From Pedobacter sp. ok626 (GTDB lineage Bacteria > Bacteroidota > Bacteroidia > Sphingobacteriales > Sphingobacteriaceae), in assembly GCF_900100435.1 (NCBI RefSeq), contig NZ_FNEX01000012.1:168733-232732 (forward strand): a DNA stretch of 64,000 bases, in the 5' to 3' direction. This document shows positions 8,795-17,431 of the stretch, in pieces. The notes beneath the pieces were generated by a model. It saw only the letters and a program-made list of their open reading frames with translations. It was not told the origin of the DNA and made no database searches. Position 1 is the first letter of the stretch. Each line of letters opens with the position of its first letter. A program made the position numbers and the translations under genes.

Positions 8795-9517
8795 ATGAAG
8801 AATTATATTACCCTAATACTCTGTGCATGCTTTATTTCGGCCTTTTCAGCGAAGCCAAAACACCAATATGTTAAAATAAAAACAGAGCTGGGCGAATGCA
8901 TTATCCAGTTGTACAACGAAACGCCACAACACCGTGACAACTTCGTTAAACTAACCGAAAAAGGAACTTTTAATGGGACATTATTTCACCGGGTGATCAA
9001 AGATTTTATGATTCAAGGTGGTGATCCAGACTCAAAAACCGCCGTTAAAGGCGCTCTATTAGGCGAAGGAACCTTAGGCTACACCGTTCCTGCGGAATTT
9101 CGTGACAGCCTTTTTCATAAAAAAGGCGTGTTAGCAGCAGCAAGGGACGATAATCCAGAAAAAGCATCTAGCGCCAGTCAGTTTTACTTGGTACAGGGTA
9201 AAAAATTTACGGATGAACAACTTGATGGATTGGAGAAAAATCGCCTGAAATTTAAGCTTCCCGAATCACATAGAGCAATTTACAAAACTCTGGGTGGCGC
9301 CCCTCATTTAGATAAGAACTATACCGTTTACGGAGAGATCGTAAAAGGCATTGAGCTGGTCGATAAAATTGCAGTTATGGAGACAGACAGCAACAACAGG
9401 CCCATAACCGACGTAAAAATGACCATTACCGTTTTAAAACGTCGCGAAGCAAAAAAACTGGAAAAAGAATTTGCTAAACAAGCAAAAGCATTAAAAAAAG
9501 CATCATTAACTGCATAA
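8795..9517 (+). CDS. Exported peptidyl-prolyl cis-trans isomerase, cyclophilin type
   Basis: The enzyme speeds isomerisation of proline bonds during folding. A signal peptide at residues 1-19 points to the cell envelope. The cyclophilin core is clear: TPQHRDNFVKL, then LFHRVIKDFMIQGGDP with the catalytic Arg in FHRV, and later SASQFYLVQG and YTVYGEIVKGIELVDKI. An insert of about 50 residues lies between SQFYLVQG and the final strand block, giving 240 residues; such an insert is common in Bacteroidota cyclophilins. It is followed after 16 bases by xth and probably shares its transcript. Confidence 0.93.
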   Translation: MKNYITLILCACFISAFSAKPKHQYVKIKTELGECIIQLYNETPQHRDNFVKLTEKGTFNGTLFHRVIKDFMIQGGDPDSKTAVKGALLGEGTLGYTVPAEFRDSLFHKKGVLAAARDDNPEKASSASQFYLVQGKKFTDEQLDGLEKNRLKFKLPESHRAIYKTLGGAPHLDKNYTVYGEIVKGIELVDKIAVMETDSNNRPITDVKMTITVLKRREAKKLEKEFAKQAKALKKASLTA

Positions 9518-9533
9518 AAACAAGCATACGATA

Positions 9534-10304
9534 ATGAAAATCATATCCTACAACGTCAATGGCATCCGCTCTGCCACCACCAAAAACTTTATCGGCTGGC
9601 TGCAAGAAACCAATGCAGACATGGTCTGTCTTCAAGAAGTTAAAGCACTACCTTCACAAATCCCCGAAATTCTCGTTTTAATAGAACAATTAGGCTACCA
9701 TCACTACTGGTTTCCGGCCGAAAAGAAAGGATATAGTGGTGTTGCTATACTCACCAAAATAAAACCAAATCATGTAGAATATGGTTGTGGTGAAGAATGG
9801 ATTGATAAAGAAGGAAGAATATTAAGGGCCGATTTCGACGGATTCTCGTTAATGAGCCTATATATGCCTTCCGGATCTAGTGGTGATGAAAGACAAGTTA
9901 AAAAGTATGAATTTATGCGATTCTTTGACACTTACGTTGCTGAATTGCGCAAAGAACATCCTCACATGATCATTTCAGGCGATTATAACATCTGCCATAC
10001 CGCTATAGATATCCATAACCCGAAATCAAACGCCAACTCTTCTGGCTTCCTGCCTGAGGAACGCGAATGGATGGAGCTATTCTTAACAAACGGCTTTATA
10101 GACACTTTCAGACACTTCAACAAAGATCCACATCATTACACCTGGTGGAGTTTTAGAGCGGGTTCAAGAGGAAAGAACCTGGGTTGGCGTATCGATTACC
10201 ACCTGGCTACGCAACCAATGCTGGAGAAATTGAAAAATGTGACCATTCTGGCTGATGCCATTCATTCTGATCACTGTCCTGTTTTATTGGAATTAAACGC
10301 TTAA
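9534..10304 (+). CDS. xth: Exodeoxyribonuclease III
   Basis: This AP endonuclease and 3'-5' exonuclease acts in base excision repair. The family motifs of the endonuclease/exonuclease/phosphatase fold are complete: MKIISYNVNGIRSA at the N terminus, CLQEVKA (metal-binding Glu), SGDYNICHTAIDIHNPK, a central KNLGWRIDYHLAT and the C-terminal SDHCPVLLEL with the catalytic Asp-His. Its length of 256 residues is normal. It lies 16 bases after the cyclophilin gene and two bases before hutI, so the four genes through hutG probably form one operon, although their functions are unrelated. Confidence 0.95.
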   Translation: MKIISYNVNGIRSATTKNFIGWLQETNADMVCLQEVKALPSQIPEILVLIEQLGYHHYWFPAEKKGYSGVAILTKIKPNHVEYGCGEEWIDKEGRILRADFDGFSLMSLYMPSGSSGDERQVKKYEFMRFFDTYVAELRKEHPHMIISGDYNICHTAIDIHNPKSNANSSGFLPEEREWMELFLTNGFIDTFRHFNKDPHHYTWWSFRAGSRGKNLGWRIDYHLATQPMLEKLKNVTILADAIHSDHCPVLLELNA

Positions 10305-10306
10305 TC

Positions 10307-11551
10307 ATGTCAGACCTGCTCATTACCAATATCCGATCACTAGTTGGCCTGCATCCGGAAAACACGCTCCTTTTAAGGGGTAGCCAGATGCAAAACCTCC
10401 CGGCAATAGAAAATGCATGGCTTTTATGTGAAGGTGGAAAAATAAAAGACTTTGGCTCCATGGACCAATTACCGGATCATTTGCCAAATTACATTGTTAC
10501 CCACGATGCAAGGGGCGGCTATGTTTTCCCTTCATGGTGTGATTCCCATACACATATTGTCTTCGCCGCTTCGAGAGAGGAAGAGTTTGTGATGAAAATT
10601 GATGGCAAAAGCTATGAAGATATTGCAGCAGCAGGCGGTGGTATTTTAAATTCGGCAAGGAAATTACAGCTCGCCTCAGCCGAAGAATTGTATGATTCTG
10701 CGGCACAGCGCCTAACTGACATGATCAGACAAGGTACCGGAGCGGTAGAGATAAAAAGCGGGTATGGACTTACGACTGACAGCGAATTAAAGATGCTGAA
10801 AGTTATCCGCAAACTGAAAGAGAACTTTCCCATTCCAATTAAGGCCTCTTTTCTCGCTGCGCACGCCTACCCACCTGAATACAAAAACGATCACGAGGGC
10901 TATATCAAATTAATTATTGAAGAAATGCTCCCTCGAATTGCGGACGAAGGTCTTGCTGATTATATGGATGCCTTTTGCGAACATGGTTTTTTCTCTGTGG
11001 ATGACACAGATAGATTGCTACAGGCTGGAGCAAAATACGGCTTAAAACCTAAAATACATGCCAATCAGCTGTCTGTATCAGGCGGGGTACAAGTCGGTGT
11101 AAAACATCAGGCCATTTCAGTAGACCATCTGGAAGCTACTGATGTGGCTGTAATTGAAAGCTTAGCGACAAGCAATACGATCGCCACACTACTACCTTCC
11201 TGCTCATTTTACATTAACATCCCTTTTGCCAATGCCAGAGGACTGATCAATGCAAACATTCCGGTAGCTGTTGCAACCGATTATAACCCCGGCTCTACCC
11301 CTTCAGGAAATATGAATCTCGTAGTGTCTCTAGCTTGCATAAAACTACGAATGCGACCTGAAGAAGCCGTAAACGCAGCCACCATAAATGGAGCCGCTGC
11401 AATGGAGCTTAGTTCAGAAGTAGGTAGTATCGCTAAAGGCAAAAAAGCCAACTTGTTTATCACAAGACCAATGTCTTCTATTGCTTTTCTGCCTTATAGT
11501 TTTGGCCAATCGCAAATAGAAACCATCATACTAAATGGCAAAATAAGCTAA
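10307..11551 (+). CDS. hutI: Imidazolonepropionase
   Basis: The enzyme hydrolyses imidazolone-5-propionate to N-formimino-L-glutamate, the third step of histidine breakdown. It belongs to the amidohydrolase superfamily. The metal-binding pair is in CDSHTHIVFA, with further sites in GTGAVEIKSGYGL, KIHANQLS and the ATDYNPGSTP block. Length is 414 residues, normal. It is the third gene of a tight cluster, and its stop shares one base with the start of the formiminoglutamase gene, so the two last hut steps are translationally coupled. The first two steps, HutH and HutU, are not encoded in this window. Confidence 0.95.
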   Translation: MSDLLITNIRSLVGLHPENTLLLRGSQMQNLPAIENAWLLCEGGKIKDFGSMDQLPDHLPNYIVTHDARGGYVFPSWCDSHTHIVFAASREEEFVMKIDGKSYEDIAAAGGGILNSARKLQLASAEELYDSAAQRLTDMIRQGTGAVEIKSGYGLTTDSELKMLKVIRKLKENFPIPIKASFLAAHAYPPEYKNDHEGYIKLIIEEMLPRIADEGLADYMDAFCEHGFFSVDDTDRLLQAGAKYGLKPKIHANQLSVSGGVQVGVKHQAISVDHLEATDVAVIESLATSNTIATLLPSCSFYINIPFANARGLINANIPVAVATDYNPGSTPSGNMNLVVSLACIKLRMRPEEAVNAATINGAAAMELSSEVGSIAKGKKANLFITRPMSSIAFLPYSFGQSQIETIILNGKIS

Positions 11552-12522
11552 TGGACGGTCTTAACATATACAACTCCGCAGGCCTTATGGCCTTAACCAA
11601 TCTGCGTGAAGGAGAGGTTAAACTGGGCCAGAAAGTACAAACGGTAGCCACACTAGATGAAATTACCAGTTCAAGCGCTCAGTTTGTACTGGTTGGCATC
11701 CCCGAAGATATTGGCGTTCGCGCAAATTACGGCATTGCCGGTGCAGCCTCTACATGGGAACCAACGCTCAAAGCGCTGTTGAACATACAAAGTACCCCTT
11801 TTTTCAATGGCGAGGAACTGCTTATTCTGGGCCATTTTGCTATTTCTGAGCCTACAAAGACCGAGGTGCCATATCTTCAGGAAAAAGTAGCAGAAATCGA
11901 TGCATTAGTTTACCCAGTGATTCAAAAGATCATTGCCGCCGGCAAAACGCCCATTGTTATCGGCGGTGGTCACAACAATGCTTACCCAATTATCAAAGGA
12001 GTCTCATTAGGATTAAAGGCCCCTATTGACGTCATCAATATTGATGCTCATGCTGATTTAAGGCCTGCAACCGGAAGACATAGCGGCAATGGATTCAGTT
12101 ATGCCATAAAAGATGGTTATTTAATTCGCTATGGCATATTCGGGCTACACCAGAATTACAACAACAATGCTATACTCGAAACCATAGCTGCAAACCAACA
12201 TATCTATCCAGTATTTTTTGATGATCTCCTCAAAAGCGATCAGCCTATCTTTTCTGCCTGGAGTAAGCTTGTTAAAAAAACAGGAACAACACCCGGATTG
12301 GAACTTGATCTGGATTGCATAGAAAATGTATTGTCTAGCGCCATGACCCCTTCAGGATTCTCTTTGAACGAAATCAGAAAGCTAATATTAAATCCAACTA
12401 AAAAATTCGCGTATTTACATATTTGCGAGGGCGCTGTAGCCTTAATTGACGGCAGACGGTGCCAAACCACACCGAAGACCCTAACGTACCTTATAAGCGA
12501 TTTTATAAAGTCGCAAAAGTAA
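11551..12522 (+). CDS. hutG: Formimidoylglutamase, arginase family
   Basis: It most likely cleaves formiminoglutamate to glutamate and formamide, the last step of histidine use. The arginase-fold manganese motifs are present: GGGHNNAYP, NIDAHADLRP and LDLDCIE. The protein has 323 residues and begins with a Bacteroidota-type N-terminal extension before the catalytic core. Direct coupling to hutI (one-base overlap) supports formimidoylglutamase over arginase or agmatinase. A bidirectional hairpin terminator follows the gene. Confidence 0.88.
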   Translation: MDGLNIYNSAGLMALTNLREGEVKLGQKVQTVATLDEITSSSAQFVLVGIPEDIGVRANYGIAGAASTWEPTLKALLNIQSTPFFNGEELLILGHFAISEPTKTEVPYLQEKVAEIDALVYPVIQKIIAAGKTPIVIGGGHNNAYPIIKGVSLGLKAPIDVINIDAHADLRPATGRHSGNGFSYAIKDGYLIRYGIFGLHQNYNNNAILETIAANQHIYPVFFDDLLKSDQPIFSAWSKLVKKTGTTPGLELDLDCIENVLSSAMTPSGFSLNEIRKLILNPTKKFAYLHICEGAVALIDGRRCQTTPKTLTYLISDFIKSQK

Positions 12523-12552
12523 ACGAGGTGATTTTATTTGACCCATGTAACG

Positions 12553-12594
12553 AAAAAGGAGTCTGAATCAAAATTATGATCCAGACTCCTTTTT
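12553..12594. terminator. Bidirectional terminator between hutG and the OmpA-type gene
   Basis: The arms AAAAAGGAGTCTG (12553-12565) and CAGACTCCTTTTT (12582-12594) are perfectly complementary, and an inner ATCA/TGAT extends the stem. The genes on either side are convergent, so it can serve both. Confidence 0.88.
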
Positions 12595-12612
12595 AACTTA
12601 AACGGATTTAGT

Positions 12613-14403
12613 CTAGTATTTCAAAACCTTTATTTCCGTCCGTCTATTTGCCTGATGCTCTTCATCACTACATTCTACCCCATTGCCACAACGGTTTAAC
12701 AAACGTGTCTCACCATAACCTTTGGCTACCATTCTACTACGATTCACACCTTTGCTCACCAGGTAATTTACAGCAGCCTCAGCCCTTTGTTGCGATAGGC
12801 GCATGTTATAAGCATCCTTACCACGACTATCCGTATGAGATGACAACTCAATCCTCAAGGTAGGGTTTTGCGACATTACGTTTAACAAATTGTCTAATAT
12901 CCGCTCAGCATCTGGTCTGATATAAGACTTATCAAAGTCATAATGGATGTTTTTAAGCACAAAAACTGCCCCTGCATCCAAATTATTTACACCAAGTTTT
13001 AGCGTAACATATAACGTTTTACTTCTGTCCAGACCTTTTGTAGTCACCCCTTCTGTTTGCGAAAACTTCCCAGCTTGATTGGCCACAATGTTATAGTCGG
13101 ATTGTTGCTCCAACTGATAGACAAATTTAGCCTCTCCATCAGAAATCTGAGTCATATTTTTACTGTTGGTCGCATTGGTTAGTACAGTACCAATACCAGG
13201 TAATTTGGAGTTATCATTAGCCCTGACGGTCTCTCCAATCAAGGTAAATCTAGGGTCATCATGATAAATCTCTTTATAAATCACATTGCCAGCATTATCA
13301 AAATCAGCCACACTTATCGCTACAGGTTCAGCCGTAATGCCATTTTTCACAGCTGTGATCTGGTAAACACCCCTTTCGGCTTTTAAAACACGTTCAGCCT
13401 GACCATCAGCATTACTGATGGAGGTATTATCAACATTGTTCCTGCTGATTTTAACGATTACACCACTTAAAGCCAAGCCAGTTTGTTTATCCTTTACGAC
13501 AACAAGAATATCTTTCGGTGCAGCAATTACTGGTGGAGCGACCGTTTTAGTCAGAGGACGATCCTCAACTACTTTTCGTTTAGCACCAAATGTGTATTTA
13601 ATTCCAAAGCCAACATTTACGGCTTGTATATACGTTTTTTGAATAGTAGGAATTTCTTCATAGTAAGTGTTTATATTGGTAATTGCATCATTCTTTACGG
13701 GTAGCACATCTGAAGCTGTAAGCGCTTTTTTTACTGCATATTTAGTGATATGAAACTCACTGGAGTCGCTTCCGAAGCTTTTGCCAAAGGTTCTTAAATA
13801 ATCCGCCTGGGCAAACACGCCCCAATGCTCATTAAGCGCATAAGATAACCGAAGACCACCTAGTCCCATCCAGCCCTTCGTAATGCGCTTAGGATTGCTC
13901 GTATACTGCGTATCGAACAATGGAAGTGGCGGCCCCGAAGCCTGGTTTACATAAATAGACTCTTTATACTGAGGAAATCCCTGAAACAATACGCCACCAC
14001 GCAGGAACGCTTCCAGATCTATTTTCCCAAAATTAGATTTATAAGTTGGACCAATACTAACCCCAATATGTTGGAAAGAAGGGTGATTTACATAATCGGT
14101 AGCGATGTACCCGTTGTCGAAAAATACACTATCAAACTTCCTGATATCATGGTTCAAAAACCGGGCATCAATACCAACACCCCATTTATTCCCCTTAAAA
14201 TACTGATCAATGGCCAGGCCGCCAAAATAACCGTTCTTAGCCCGACCAATCTCGTTTTTATATTTGCCTTGCGGCATACTGAGACCTCCAAATGCCGAAA
14301 TCTGAAGTTTACCCCCATTATTTATAGTCGCATCCGACTTCTTTTGTGCCCAGGTAAGACCGGTCAATAAAACCGCTAGTACCACTAATATTAACTTTTT
14401 CAT
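12613..14403 (-). CDS. OmpA family outer-membrane protein with beta-barrel and regulatory-like domains
   Basis: A 596-residue envelope protein. After a signal peptide (to about residue 20) come about 260 residues that read as an outer-membrane barrel, with alternating aromatic strands such as KLQISAFGGLSMP and a closing GFGIKYTFGAKRK. A middle part (about 290-380) resembles a carboxypeptidase-regulatory or PEGA-like beta-sandwich (ILVVVKDKQTGLALSGVIV). The C-terminal 120 residues form an OmpA peptidoglycan-binding domain with SSHTDSRGKDAYNMRLSQQRA and NRRTEIKV. It probably anchors the outer membrane to the cell wall. It is monocistronic. Confidence 0.88.
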   Translation of the reverse strand: MKKLILVVLAVLLTGLTWAQKKSDATINNGGKLQISAFGGLSMPQGKYKNEIGRAKNGYFGGLAIDQYFKGNKWGVGIDARFLNHDIRKFDSVFFDNGYIATDYVNHPSFQHIGVSIGPTYKSNFGKIDLEAFLRGGVLFQGFPQYKESIYVNQASGPPLPLFDTQYTSNPKRITKGWMGLGGLRLSYALNEHWGVFAQADYLRTFGKSFGSDSSEFHITKYAVKKALTASDVLPVKNDAITNINTYYEEIPTIQKTYIQAVNVGFGIKYTFGAKRKVVEDRPLTKTVAPPVIAAPKDILVVVKDKQTGLALSGVIVKISRNNVDNTSISNADGQAERVLKAERGVYQITAVKNGITAEPVAISVADFDNAGNVIYKEIYHDDPRFTLIGETVRANDNSKLPGIGTVLTNATNSKNMTQISDGEAKFVYQLEQQSDYNIVANQAGKFSQTEGVTTKGLDRSKTLYVTLKLGVNNLDAGAVFVLKNIHYDFDKSYIRPDAERILDNLLNVMSQNPTLRIELSSHTDSRGKDAYNMRLSQQRAEAAVNYLVSKGVNRSRMVAKGYGETRLLNRCGNGVECSDEEHQANRRTEIKVLKY

Positions 14404-14472
14404 AACGTTCTCCTTTAGTTTACAATCAAACTGTTTGGAGGTATATCAGCAAAAGTTAATATTTGTTACCCC

Positions 14473-15036
14473 TTAAAATGAATAAACTTTATTTGGAGTA
14501 ATGCACAAGTCCAGACACACATCATGCTCATTCACATCACTGATCTCTTCAACTGGTTCAAAAAAGCATAATCCGACCTTTTTGGTAGCTACATTTTGCA
14601 AAAAACGATCATAAAAGCCCTTACCGTAGCCTACCCGGTAGCCTTTTTTATCAAAAGCCAACATTGGAATAAGTACCAAATCCACATCTCCTGTGTGCAA
14701 CTCGCCTTGCGCAGGCTCCAGGATATTGTACAGGTTTTTAACCAGACCATCCTTACCCTGATACACATAATTCGTCATCAATGCAGTATCAAAATCAGCC
14801 CTTGGAACTATGATTTTGATCTCCGGATAATTAACACTCAACCAATCAATAAAAAGGAAAGTATTTGGTTCTTTCTTCTCCGTAATAGGCAGAAATACAT
14901 GAATCGTACGAACCGATGAGAAGTCCAACAAAGAGAATTGCCTTAGCAATTGTAGACTATAATCTTCAATCTGGTCTTCAGAAAGCCATTTCCGCTGCAT
15001 TGTTGCTACTTTTCTGATCTCTGCTTTTGTCATCAA
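14473..15036 (-). CDS. 5-formyltetrahydrofolate cyclo-ligase
   Basis: The enzyme converts 5-formyl-THF to 5,10-methenyl-THF using ATP, clearing a storage form of folate. The characteristic glycine-rich motif is seen as YRVGYGKGFYDRFL (about residues 132-145), preceded by DLVLIPMLAFDKKG. An N-terminal KAEIRKVATMQRKWLS fits the usual helix. The length is 187 residues, as expected. Two adjacent ATGs could serve as start (15036 or 15033). The region upstream, toward efp, contains a long palindrome described separately. Confidence 0.92.
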   Translation of the reverse strand: MMTKAEIRKVATMQRKWLSEDQIEDYSLQLLRQFSLLDFSSVRTIHVFLPITEKKEPNTFLFIDWLSVNYPEIKIIVPRADFDTALMTNYVYQGKDGLVKNLYNILEPAQGELHTGDVDLVLIPMLAFDKKGYRVGYGKGFYDRFLQNVATKKVGLCFFEPVEEISDVNEHDVCLDLCITPNKVYSF

Positions 15037-15081
15037 AACAAATATAACAATTATAAGCCCAGCCTGAAATACTCAAAAACT

Positions 15082-15247
15082 CGAAGCCATCTTTTTGGGG
15101 ATTTCAGTTTGGCCGCATAAAGAAAAATCAATATTGTGCTGAAGAGGCCTAGGAAGTTTTGCCCTTCTTCTGGGCAAAAGATTCCAGCCTCAGAAGCATA
15201 ATTTGATTTTTCAACCAAAAAAAATCCCATAAAAAAAGATGGCTTCG
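15082..15247. repeat. 166-bp imperfect palindrome, MITE-like or structured RNA
   Basis: The ends CGAAGCCATCTTTTT (15082-15096) and its exact reverse complement (15233-15247) frame two arms that keep pairing inward. Matched blocks include GGGATTT, TTTGG, GAAAAATCAA, a TGCT-containing block, GAGGC, GGAA and the central TTTTGCCC/GGGCAAAA stem around a 7-base loop (15165-15171). Almost the whole element can fold into one long bulged hairpin. No transposase is inside, and no clear target-site duplication is visible. The right end overlaps the efp terminator, so the element could also form in the efp transcript. Confidence 0.7.
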
Positions 15248-15264
15248 GGAACCACTCCGAAGCC
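15232..15264 (-). terminator. Rho-independent terminator of efp
   Basis: On the minus strand GGCTTCGG (15264-15257) pairs with CCGAAGCC (15248-15241) and is followed by ATCTTTTTTT. The second arm is shared with the end of the adjacent long palindrome, so two competing folds are possible. Confidence 0.8.
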
Positions 15265-15302
15265 ACAATCAACCTAAACCTAAAACTAAACTATGAAAAT
15301 TC

Positions 15303-15863
15303 TTATTTTACTCTTTCAACATAGTCACCAGTACGCGTATCAATCTTAACTTTATCGCCCTGATTGATAAACATTGGGACTTTTATTTCTACTCCTGTCT
15401 CTAACGTCGCATATTTCAATGCATTTGTAGATGTATCGCCTTTAACTGCAGGCTCCGAGTAGGTTATTTCTAATTCAACATGAGAAGGTGTTTGTGCCAT
15501 AATTGGCTCTTCACTTTCAAATGCGATAATTACATTCATTCCTTCTTTCAAGAACCGAATACTTTTACCGAATAATGCCTTCGGTACGTTAAACTGTTCA
15601 AACGTAGTATTATCCATTACTACTAGTGCTTCACCATCTTCATACAAAAACTGGTAATCGCTGGTTTCAACACGGCAAATCTCAACCTCTTCATCAACGC
15701 GGAACCTATATTCAACTGTTTTACCAGTTTTAACATTCCGCATCTTAGCTTGATAAAAAGCGCGTAAATTTCCGGGTGTACGATGTAAAAACTCCTCTAC
15801 TTGTACCAGATCTCCGTTAAAACGAAGTATGTTCCCATTTTTTACTTCTGATGCTTTTGCCAT
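15303..15863 (-). CDS. efp: Translation elongation factor P
   Basis: EF-P binds between the P and E sites of the ribosome and relieves stalling at proline runs. The 186-residue length and the three-domain pattern are standard: N-terminal KOW-like domain (NGNILRFNGDLVQVEEFLHRTPG), middle OB domain, and C-terminal OB domain ending in GDKVKIDTRTGDYVERV. The tip of the loop in domain I reads HRTPGNLRAF, placing Pro-Gly-Asn-Leu where many bacteria carry a modified lysine or arginine. This suggests an alternative or no modification, though alignment would be needed to fix the tip position. Its own promoter and terminator are visible. Confidence 0.95.
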   Translation of the reverse strand: MAKASEVKNGNILRFNGDLVQVEEFLHRTPGNLRAFYQAKMRNVKTGKTVEYRFRVDEEVEICRVETSDYQFLYEDGEALVVMDNTTFEQFNVPKALFGKSIRFLKEGMNVIIAFESEEPIMAQTPSHVELEITYSEPAVKGDTSTNALKYATLETGVEIKVPMFINQGDKVKIDTRTGDYVERVK

Positions 15864-15908
15864 TTTGTTTTGAAATTTTGCCTAAACTTTTGGCCTTTTT
15901 TCGTGCCG

Positions 15909-15940
15909 CAAAGGTAAAGACTATTTATCGATTCCACAAT
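15909..15940 (-). promoter_or_regulatory. Bacteroidota-type promoter of efp
   Basis: On the minus strand the -33-like ATTG (15940-15937) is followed after 20 bases by a perfect -7 element TACCTTTG (15916-15909). The efp ATG lies about 45 bases downstream. It is one of the clearest promoters in the window. Confidence 0.6.
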
Positions 15941-16020
15941 AGTAATTTAAAAATATTTTTATAAAGGCATTTTAAGCCCCAAATAGTCCGTTTCGGCCTG
16001 TTTTCAAATATAAATATTAC

Positions 16021-16635
16021 TTATTTATAATCCGTCAACTCAACAAAATGGTTACAAAGGGAATACTCAGACTCTTGATTTGACCCTATAATTAGCGTTC
16101 GGTTTGCCGAAAATCGCTCAATTAACTGCAAGTACCAGCTCATTCCCTGCTTATCCAGGTTAGATGTTGGCTCGTCCAGAAAAAGAAGTGGGGTATTGGA
16201 ACAACAAGCCAGCGCAAGCTTAGTGCGCTGTTTCATTCCCGAAGAAAAGTATTTTAAAGCCTTATCCTGCGATTTCGCGAGCCCAAGCAGGTCTAACACG
16301 GATTCAGCGCTCATCCCCTCGTAAAAGGCTTTAAATTTAAAATGAAAGCTAATGGTTTCCTGAAGTGTAAATTCTTCAATTAAATCCAGATAAGGCGCTG
16401 CAAAGCTAATCGACTTATAAATATCCTCAACGGGGATATCAATCCCCGACTTGTAACTTATAGCCCCTTCCGACGGTGATAAATTCCCGAGCAAGACACT
16501 CAATAGCGTAGATTTACCAGAACCGTTAGGCCCTAAGACCGCATATTTTTCTCCAGGAAGAAACGAATAATCTATATTCCTGAAAATCCATTCCTGGTTA
16601 AACCTTCTTCCAACGTTAGCTAAGCTAATTGTCAT
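16021..16635 (-). CDS. ABC transporter ATP-binding protein, no permease nearby
   Basis: A single 204-residue ATPase domain. Walker A is GPNGSGKSTLL, the signature is YFSSGMKQRTKLALA and Walker B is LLFLDEPTSNLD. No transmembrane segment is present, and no permease gene lies in the neighbourhood. It is the last gene of the lipid A cluster, 10 bases after lpxA, so it is probably co-transcribed with lpxD, lpxC/fabZ and lpxA. That context suggests a role in envelope assembly, but the transported substrate is unknown. The short length resembles CcmA-like exporter ATPases. Confidence 0.85.
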   Translation of the reverse strand: MTISLANVGRRFNQEWIFRNIDYSFLPGEKYAVLGPNGSGKSTLLSVLLGNLSPSEGAISYKSGIDIPVEDIYKSISFAAPYLDLIEEFTLQETISFHFKFKAFYEGMSAESVLDLLGLAKSQDKALKYFSSGMKQRTKLALACCSNTPLLFLDEPTSNLDKQGMSWYLQLIERFSANRTLIIGSNQESEYSLCNHFVELTDYK

Positions 16636-16645
16636 TCAGCAGGTA

Positions 16646-17431
16646 TTAACTTCCCGAACCAAAGCCTTTCATCACACCCCGGTTAGAATTTCTGATGAAA
16701 TCTACAATCTCATCACGAATCTCCGTAGGTTTGAATTCGGCTTCTATCATATCCAGCGCTTTAGTTACGTTGTTGTGTTTCACAAACAAAACCCTGTAAA
16801 TTTCCTGTATCTCGTTGATTTTCTCAGATGAGAACCCTCTTCTTCTTAAACCAACCGAGTTAATTCCAGCGTAGGACAAAGGCTCTCGAGCAGCTTTCAC
16901 ATACGGTGGTACGTCTTTTCTAACCAATGAACCACCCGTAACAAATGCGTGTGAGCCCACTTTTACAAACTGATGGATAGCCACTAATCCTGCCAAAACA
17001 ACATAATTACCAATCGTAATGTGACCAGCAAGGGTAGTGCTATTCGAAAATATACAGTAATCTCCAACCTCACAATCATGTGCGATGTGAGAATAAGCCT
17101 GAATCAGACAGTTGCTACCAATAACCGTCTTCCACTTGTCCTTGGTGCCCCTATTAATGGTCACACACTCTCTGATGGTTGTATTATCGCCAATCTCTGC
17201 TGTCGTCACCTCACCCGCAAACTTCAAGTCTTGAGGCACGCCAGAAATTACCGAGCCGGGAAATACCCTACAGTTCTTTCCTATCCGGGCGCCATCCATG
17301 ATCACCACATTAGAGCCAATCCAGGTACCCTCACCTATCTCAACATCTTTATGAATTACAGCAAAAGGTTCAATAACCACATTATCGGCTATTTTTGCCT
17401 GAGGATGTATATATGCTAAGGGTTGTATCAT
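16646..17431 (-). CDS. lpxA: Acyl-ACP--UDP-N-acetylglucosamine O-acyltransferase
   Basis: LpxA adds the first acyl chain to UDP-GlcNAc and so starts lipid A synthesis. The protein is a left-handed beta-helix of hexapeptide repeats (IGEGTWIGSNVVIMDGARIG and many more). The catalytic His sits in AYSHIAHDCEVGDY, and the C-terminal helical part begins at GLRRRGFSSEKI. Length is 261 residues, as usual. Its start overlaps the lpxC/fabZ stop by four bases, showing translational coupling. Confidence 0.96.
   Translation of the reverse strand: MIQPLAYIHPQAKIADNVVIEPFAVIHKDVEIGEGTWIGSNVVIMDGARIGKNCRVFPGSVISGVPQDLKFAGEVTTAEIGDNTTIRECVTINRGTKDKWKTVIGSNCLIQAYSHIAHDCEVGDYCIFSNSTTLAGHITIGNYVVLAGLVAIHQFVKVGSHAFVTGGSLVRKDVPPYVKAAREPLSYAGINSVGLRRRGFSSEKINEIQEIYRVLFVKHNNVTKALDMIEAEFKPTEIRDEIVDFIRNSNRGVMKGFGSGS

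Noticed and set aside
15051..15272. A 73-codon minus-strand frame downstream of efp
   Set aside because: It lies almost wholly on the long palindrome and the efp terminator, and its translation shows no protein-like pattern.
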